This document shows, piece after piece, positions 57,477-64,000 of a stretch of DNA of 64,000 nt. Source of the DNA: Massilia phosphatilytica. GTDB lineage: Bacteria > Pseudomonadota > Gammaproteobacteria > Burkholderiales > Burkholderiaceae_D. The translations under genes and the position numbers were made by a program. The stretch is from the NCBI RefSeq assembly GCF_002968015.1, contig NZ_PUIP01000019.1, forward strand, positions 93,617 through 157,616, written 5' to 3'. A model generated the notes under the pieces. That model saw only the letters and a list, made by a program, of their open reading frames with translations. It was not told where the DNA came from and did not search any database. Positions within the stretch are counted from its first letter, which is position 1, and each line of letters begins with the position of its first letter.

Positions 57477-60400
57477 ATGATTGCCCAAGGTTTGTACGAT
57501 CCAGCCAATGAACACGACGCCTGCGGCGTCGGTTTCGTCGCCCACATCAAGGGCAACAAGAGCCACTCTATTATTGAACAGGGTCTCTTGATCCTGAAGA
57601 ACCTGGACCACCGGGGCGCCGTCGGTGCCGATGCCCTGATGGGCGACGGCGCGGGTATCCTGCTCCAGATCCCCGACCAGTTCTACCGCGACGAGATGGC
57701 CAAGCAGGGCGTCGAACTGCCGCCGCCGGGCGAATATGGCGTGGGCATGATCTTCCTGCCGAAGGAACACGCATCGCGCATCGCCTGCGAACAGGAAATC
57801 GAGCGCGCCGTGCGCGCCGAAGGCCAGGTCGTGCTGGGCTGGCGCAACGTGCCGGTGGACGACACGATGCCGATGTCGCCGACCGTCCGCGCGAAAGAGC
57901 CGGTCATCCGCCAGATCTTCATCGGCCGCGGCCCGGACGTGATGGTGACCGACGCGCTCGAGCGCAAGCTGTACGTCATCCGCAAATCGTCGGGCCACGC
58001 GATCCAGGCCCTGAAACTCATCCACGGCAAGGAATTCTTCGTGCCGTCGATGTCCGCACGTACCGTGGTCTACAAGGGCCTGCTGCTGGCGGACCAGGTC
58101 GGCGTGTACTACAAGGACCTGCAGGATCCGCGCTGCGTCTCGGCCCTGGCCATGGTGCACCAGCGCTTCTCGACGAACACGTTCCCGGAGTGGCCGCTGG
58201 CCCACCCGTACCGCCTGCTCGCGCACAACGGCGAGATCAACACCGTCAAGGGCAACTTCAACTGGACCCGCGCGCGCGAAGGCGTCATGAAGTCGGCCGT
58301 GCTGGGCGACGACCTGAACAAACTGTTCCCGCTGATCTATGAAGGCCAGTCGGACACCGCCTGCTTCGACAACGCGCTCGAACTGCTGGTCATGGCCGGC
58401 TACCCTATCGCCCAGGCGATGATGATGATGATCCCGGAAGCCTGGGAAAACCACGCGACGATGGACGAGAACCGTCGCGCGTTCTACGAATACCACGCCG
58501 CGATGATGGAACCGTGGGACGGCCCGGCCGCCATGGCCTTCACCGACGGCCGCCACATCGGCGGTACGCTGGACCGCAACGGCCTGCGTCCGGCCCGCTA
58601 CATCGTCACGGACGACGACCTGGTCGTCATGGCCTCGGAATCGGGCACGCTGCCGATCCCGGAATCGCGCATCGTCAAGAAATGGCGCCTGCAGCCGGGC
58701 AAGATGTTCCTCATCGACCTGGAAGCCGGCCGCATCATCGACGACAAGGAACTGAAAGACACCTACTCGAACGCCAAGCCCTATAAGGCATGGATCAAGT
58801 CGGTGCGCATCAAGCTCAACGAAATCAAGCTGTCGGAAAGCCAGCTGTCGCAGAACCGCGCCAAGGATGCGCAGGGTGAAAAGGCGGCGATCTCGCTGCT
58901 CGACCGCCAGCAGGCATTCGGCTACACCCAGGAAGACCTGAAGTTCCTGATGGCCCCGATGGCCGTGCTGGGCGAGGAAGCCACCGGCTCGATGGGTAAC
59001 GACTCGCCGCTGGCCGTCATGTCGAACAAGCTGAAGCCGCTGTATTCGTACTTCAAGCAGCTGTTCGCCCAGGTCACGAACCCGCCGATCGACCCGATCC
59101 GCGAAGCGATGGTGATGTCGCTCGTGTCGTTCATCGGTCCGAAGCCGAACCTGCTGGACACGAACAACGTCAACCCGCCGATGCGCCTCGAAGTGTCGCA
59201 GCCGGTGATCGGCTTCGACGACATGGCGCGCCTGCGCAACATCAGCCTGCACACCGGCGGCAAGTTCAAGTCGTATGAACTGAACATCTGCTACCCGGTC
59301 TCGTGGGGCAAGGAAGGCATCGAAGCGTCGCTGGCCTCGCTGTGCGCGGAAGCCGTCGATGCGGTGAAATCGGGCCACAACATCCTGATCGTCTCGGACC
59401 GCAACCTGAACGTCGACCAGGTCGCGATCCCGGCGCTGCTGGCGACGTCCGCGATCCACCAGCACCTCGTCCAGCGCGGCCTGCGCGCGTCGACGGGCCT
59501 CGTCGTGGAAACCGGTTCGTGCCGCGAGACGCACCACTTCGCGCTGCTCGCCGGCTACGGCGCGGAAGCCGTGCACCCGTACCTCGCGCTGGAAACGCTG
59601 GTCGACCTGGCGCACACGCTGCCGCACGAGATGGCTGCAGACAAGGCCATCTACAACTACACGAAGGCAGTGGGCAAGGGCCTCATGAAGGTGATGTCGA
59701 AGATGGGCATCTCGACCTACATGTCGTACTGCGGCGCCCAGATCTTCGAAGCCATCGGCCTGAACAAGTCGCTGGTCGACAAGTACTTCCGCGGCACGTC
59801 GTCGACGGTGGAAGGCATCGGCCTGTTCGAAGTGGCCGAGGAAGCCCTGCGCCTGCACGCGCAGGCCTTCGGCAAGGACCCGATCCTGGCCCACTCGCTG
59901 GACGTCGGCGGCGAATACGCCTACCGCGTGCGCGGCGAAGACCACCTGTGGACGCCGGACGCGATCGCCAAGCTGCAGCACTCGACGCGTGCCAACAACT
60001 TCAGCACGTATAAAGAGTACGCGCAGATCATCAACGACCAGAGCCGTCGCCACCTGACCTTGCGCGGCCTGATGGAGTTCAAGATCGACCCGGCCAAGGC
60101 GATCCCGCTGGACGAAGTCGAGCCGGCCAAGGAAATCGTCAAGCGTTTCGCCACCGGCGCGATGTCGCTGGGCTCGATCTCGACCGAGGCGCACGCCACG
60201 CTGGCCGTCGCAATGAACCGTATCGGCGGCAAGTCGAACACGGGCGAAGGCGGCGAAGATCCGCGCCGCTACATGGGCGAGTTCAAGGGCATCAAGATCG
60301 CCAAGGGCGAGACCCTGGCCTCGATCCTGGGCAGCGACCGCGTCGTCGCCGACATCCCGCTGCTGGAAGGCGATTCGCTGCGTTCGAAGATCAAGCAGGT

Positions 60401-62192
60401 GGCATCGGGCCGTTTCGGCGTGAGCGCCGAATACCTGTCGTCCGCCGACCAGATCCAGATCAAGATGGCGCAGGGCGCCAAGCCGGGCGAAGGCGGCCAG
60501 CTGCCGGGCCACAAGGTGACGGAATACATCGCCTCGCTGCGCGTGTCGGTGCCGGGCGTTGGCCTGATCTCGCCGCCGCCGCACCACGACATCTACTCGA
60601 TCGAAGACCTGGCGCAGCTGATCCACGACCTCAAGAACGTGAACCCGCATGCGTCGATCTCGGTGAAGCTGGTGTCGGAAGTCGGTATCGGTACGGTTGC
60701 CGCCGGCGTCTCGAAGGCGAAGGCCGACCACGTCGTCGTCGCCGGCCATGACGGCGGCACCGGCGCATCGCCGCTGTCGTCCGTCAAGCACGCCGGCACG
60801 CCGTGGGAACTGGGCCTCGCCGAGACCCAGCAGACCCTCGTGCTGAACGGCCTGCGCAGCCGTATCCGCGTCCAGGCCGACGGCCAGATGCGTACCGGCC
60901 GCGACGTCGTCATCGCCGCCCTGCTGGGCGCCGACGAGATCGGCTTCGCGACGGCACCGCTCGTCGTCGAAGGCTGCATCATGATGCGTAAGTGCCACCT
61001 GAACACCTGCCCGGTGGGCGTGGCCACCCAGGATCCGGAACTGCGCGCCAAGTTCTCGGGCAAGCCGGAACACGTCGTGAACTACTTCTTCTTCGTCGCC
61101 GAAGAAGCGCGCCAGATCATGGCCCAGCTGGGCATCCGCACGTACGACGAACTGATCGGCCGCGCCGACCTGCTGGACAAGTCGAAGGCCGTCGGTCACT
61201 GGAAGGCACAGGGCCTGGACTTCTCGAACATCTTCTACCAGCCGAAGGTCGACGACAAACGCCAGCTGCTGCATACGGAAGGCCAGGACCACGGCCTGGA
61301 CAAGGCCCTGGACCACAAGCTGATCGCGCAGGCCAAGGCGGCGCTGGAGAAGGGCGAGCGCGTCTCGTTCATCTCGCCGGTGAAGAACGTCAACCGCACG
61401 GTCGGCGCGATGCTGTCGGGTGAAGTCGCCAAGCGCTACGGCCATGCGGGCCTGCCGGACGACACGATCCACATCCAGCTGCAGGGCACCGCGGGCCAGT
61501 CGGCCGGCGCGTTCCTGGCACACGGCATCACGCTGGACCTGGTCGGTGAAGGCAACGACTACGTCGGCAAGGGCCTGTCGGGCGGCCGCATCATCGTGCG
61601 TCCGAACACGGAGTTCCGCGGCTGGGCCGTCGACAACATCATCGTCGGCAACACGGTGCTGTACGGCGCGATTGCCGGCGAAGCCTTCCTGAACGGCGTG
61701 GCCGGCGAGCGTTTCGCGGTGCGTAACTCGGGTGCGACGGCCATCGTCGAAGGCGTGGGCGACCACGGCTGCGAATACATGACCGGCGGTACCGTCGTCG
61801 TGCTGGGCGACACCGGCCGCAACTTCGCAGCGGGCATGTCGGGCGGCGTGGCTTATGTCTACGATCCGAAGGGCGACTTCGAGCAGAAGTGCAACACCGC
61901 GATGGTGGCACTGGAGCGCGTGCTGTCGACCAAGGAACAAAGCGACAAGGCCAGCTGGCACGCACAAACCCGCAACGGCGAGCGCGAGTCGGACGAAGCG
62001 ATCCTGAAGCGCCTGATCGAGCGTCACTTCAAGCACACCGGTTCGACCCGTGCGCGCAACCTGCTGGACGACTGGGCCAACAGCCGCGGCAAGTTCGTCA
62101 AGGTCTTCCCGACCGAGTACAAGCGCGCACTGGAAGAGATGCACAACAGCAGCATGGAAGAAGCCAACGACAAGATCGAACTGGCTGCCTGA
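57477..62192 (+). CDS. gltB: Glutamate synthase large subunit
   Basis: The 1571-residue protein matches GltB. Cys16 follows a 15-residue propeptide (MIAQGLYDPANEHDA) and becomes the N-terminal nucleophile of the class II glutaminase domain after processing. The FMN-binding synthase domain follows, and the [3Fe-4S] cysteines lie in CIMMRKCHLNTCPVG, starting at Cys1167. A GXGXG beta-helix ends the protein. With GltD it makes two glutamates from glutamine and 2-oxoglutarate using NADPH. The frame is open upstream, but ATG 57477 gives the exact propeptide. The gltD gene follows after 65 bp. Confidence 0.97.
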   Translation: MIAQGLYDPANEHDACGVGFVAHIKGNKSHSIIEQGLLILKNLDHRGAVGADALMGDGAGILLQIPDQFYRDEMAKQGVELPPPGEYGVGMIFLPKEHASRIACEQEIERAVRAEGQVVLGWRNVPVDDTMPMSPTVRAKEPVIRQIFIGRGPDVMVTDALERKLYVIRKSSGHAIQALKLIHGKEFFVPSMSARTVVYKGLLLADQVGVYYKDLQDPRCVSALAMVHQRFSTNTFPEWPLAHPYRLLAHNGEINTVKGNFNWTRAREGVMKSAVLGDDLNKLFPLIYEGQSDTACFDNALELLVMAGYPIAQAMMMMIPEAWENHATMDENRRAFYEYHAAMMEPWDGPAAMAFTDGRHIGGTLDRNGLRPARYIVTDDDLVVMASESGTLPIPESRIVKKWRLQPGKMFLIDLEAGRIIDDKELKDTYSNAKPYKAWIKSVRIKLNEIKLSESQLSQNRAKDAQGEKAAISLLDRQQAFGYTQEDLKFLMAPMAVLGEEATGSMGNDSPLAVMSNKLKPLYSYFKQLFAQVTNPPIDPIREAMVMSLVSFIGPKPNLLDTNNVNPPMRLEVSQPVIGFDDMARLRNISLHTGGKFKSYELNICYPVSWGKEGIEASLASLCAEAVDAVKSGHNILIVSDRNLNVDQVAIPALLATSAIHQHLVQRGLRASTGLVVETGSCRETHHFALLAGYGAEAVHPYLALETLVDLAHTLPHEMAADKAIYNYTKAVGKGLMKVMSKMGISTYMSYCGAQIFEAIGLNKSLVDKYFRGTSSTVEGIGLFEVAEEALRLHAQAFGKDPILAHSLDVGGEYAYRVRGEDHLWTPDAIAKLQHSTRANNFSTYKEYAQIINDQSRRHLTLRGLMEFKIDPAKAIPLDEVEPAKEIVKRFATGAMSLGSISTEAHATLAVAMNRIGGKSNTGEGGEDPRRYMGEFKGIKIAKGETLASILGSDRVVADIPLLEGDSLRSKIKQVASGRFGVSAEYLSSADQIQIKMAQGAKPGEGGQLPGHKVTEYIASLRVSVPGVGLISPPPHHDIYSIEDLAQLIHDLKNVNPHASISVKLVSEVGIGTVAAGVSKAKADHVVVAGHDGGTGASPLSSVKHAGTPWELGLAETQQTLVLNGLRSRIRVQADGQMRTGRDVVIAALLGADEIGFATAPLVVEGCIMMRKCHLNTCPVGVATQDPELRAKFSGKPEHVVNYFFFVAEEARQIMAQLGIRTYDELIGRADLLDKSKAVGHWKAQGLDFSNIFYQPKVDDKRQLLHTEGQDHGLDKALDHKLIAQAKAALEKGERVSFISPVKNVNRTVGAMLSGEVAKRYGHAGLPDDTIHIQLQGTAGQSAGAFLAHGITLDLVGEGNDYVGKGLSGGRIIVRPNTEFRGWAVDNIIVGNTVLYGAIAGEAFLNGVAGERFAVRNSGATAIVEGVGDHGCEYMTGGTVVVLGDTGRNFAAGMSGGVAYVYDPKGDFEQKCNTAMVALERVLSTKEQSDKASWHAQTRNGERESDEAILKRLIERHFKHTGSTRARNLLDDWANSRGKFVKVFPTEYKRALEEMHNSSMEEANDKIELAA

Positions 62193-62257
62193 TGCGCACG
62201 GCGGGCTCCGCGCCCGCCGCATCTCTCTAGACCGAATAGAACACGATAGGAATACAA

Positions 62258-63721
<1,464 letters not shown>

Positions 63722-63764
63722 TTGCCGGTCGACGCCGTCTCGAAAAAAAGCCCGGGTGCACAGC

Positions 63765-64000
63765 TGAACTGACCCCAGGAAGTTGGACGGTTTAGTTTTC
63801 TAGGCGACCAAGGCCTGAGTCCTGTACTGAACAGGGCTCAGGCCTTTTAGTTTGAGCTTGATGCGGTCGTGATTGTAATAATGGATGTAATCGGTCAAGC
63901 CTTCGCGTAACTCATCGACGCTTTGGAACTTGTTCAGGTAGAAGAACTCGGACTTGAGCACGGCAAAGAAGCTCTCCATGGCTGCGTTGTCGAGGCAGTT
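63765..64000 (-). mobile_element. IS3-family insertion sequence, one end (continues past window)
   Basis: The terminal inverted repeat begins TGAACTGACCCCAGG at 63765 and extends to about 63788. The transposase 3' end follows on the minus strand. The sequence resembles IS3-family (IS150-like) termini with the TGAACTGACC start. The other end lies beyond the window. Confidence 0.82.
63800..64000 (-). CDS. IS3-family transposase, C-terminal part (cut by window edge)
   Basis: Translated on the minus strand, the last 66 residues read as the end of an OrfB-type integrase. They contain CLDNAAMESFFAVLKSEF, which carries the last glutamate of the DDE triad, followed by YIHYYNHDRIKLKLKGLSP and a TAG stop (63800-63802). 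This is the canonical C-terminus of IS3-group transposases. The rest is outside the window, so I cannot say if the element is intact. It is convergent with gltD. Confidence 0.88.
   Translation of the reverse strand, partial: NCLDNAAMESFFAVLKSEFFYLNKFQSVDELREGLTDYIHYYNHDRIKLKLKGLSPVQYRTQALVA

Noticed and set aside
57456..62222. Minus-strand ORF of 1588 codons opposite gltB
   Set aside because: It is the mirror of gltB created by G/C-rich third positions. Its translation is low-complexity in Arg, Val, Asp and His without a domain, while gltB matches its family over the full length.

Overview
The window looks like a chromosomal segment of a Massilia-like member of the Oxalobacteraceae (Betaproteobacteria). 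The bases are GC-rich throughout, third positions are strongly G/C-biased so that long mirror ORFs lie opposite almost every gene, and the gene set is typical of that group: a TonB-dependent receptor, many LysR/MarR regulators paired with oxidoreductases, gltBD, aceK, tex, grxD and ubiX. This assignment is an inference from content, not from a marker gene. I saw no rRNA, tRNA, CRISPR array or prophage.

Region 1 (1-2.3 kb) holds a gene tail cut by the window edge and an exported rhodanese/Sel1-repeat protein. Region 2 (2.4-23.3 kb) is a large cell-wall salvage district. It contains a D-amino acid dehydrogenase, a serine beta-lactamase-fold hydrolase, and a mostly overlapping + strand run: murQ, an AmpG-like MFS transporter, a NagX/DUF5009 membrane protein, a GHL10 (DigH/YddW-type) lipoprotein glycosidase, a BadF-type amino-sugar kinase, an AmiD-like amidase lipoprotein, a LysR regulator and a VanX/DdpX-type dipeptidase. 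A lipoprotein of unknown function, a convergent spmAB-dacB pair, an orphan family 5 solute-binding protein, a large TonB-dependent receptor and an exported LD-carboxypeptidase follow. Together these could release, import and degrade murein sugars and peptides down to D-Ala and GlcNAc-6-P.

Region 3 (23.3-33.1 kb) is a set of regulator-plus-oxidoreductase modules (LysR/SnoaL-like/SDR, azoR/LysR, MarR/SDR, thioesterase/MarR/thiolase, LysR/zinc-type oxidoreductase). Two MarR modules carry repeated candidate operators. Region 4 (33.1-43.8 kb) is mostly minus strand: two tandem MORN-repeat proteins with a TonB-C-like end, a fatty-acid/acyl-CoA group (aceK, thiolase, SDR, acyl-CoA dehydrogenase, GNAT), and liuR with isovaleryl-CoA dehydrogenase and two LiuR-like operators, then a divergent metallo-beta-lactamase-fold hydrolase.

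Region 5 (43.8-56.4 kb) carries an HTH regulator, a 57-residue small protein, ubiX-grxD, tex, an SDR-pirin operon with a divergent LysR, an SNF2 helicase with a clear terminator, and a soluble histidine kinase with its response regulator. Region 6 (56.4-64 kb) holds a REP-associated tyrosine transposase with neighbouring REP-type inverted repeats, then gltB-gltD, and finally the end of an IS3-family element. That element sits about 43 bp after gltD, apparently inside the gltBD terminator.
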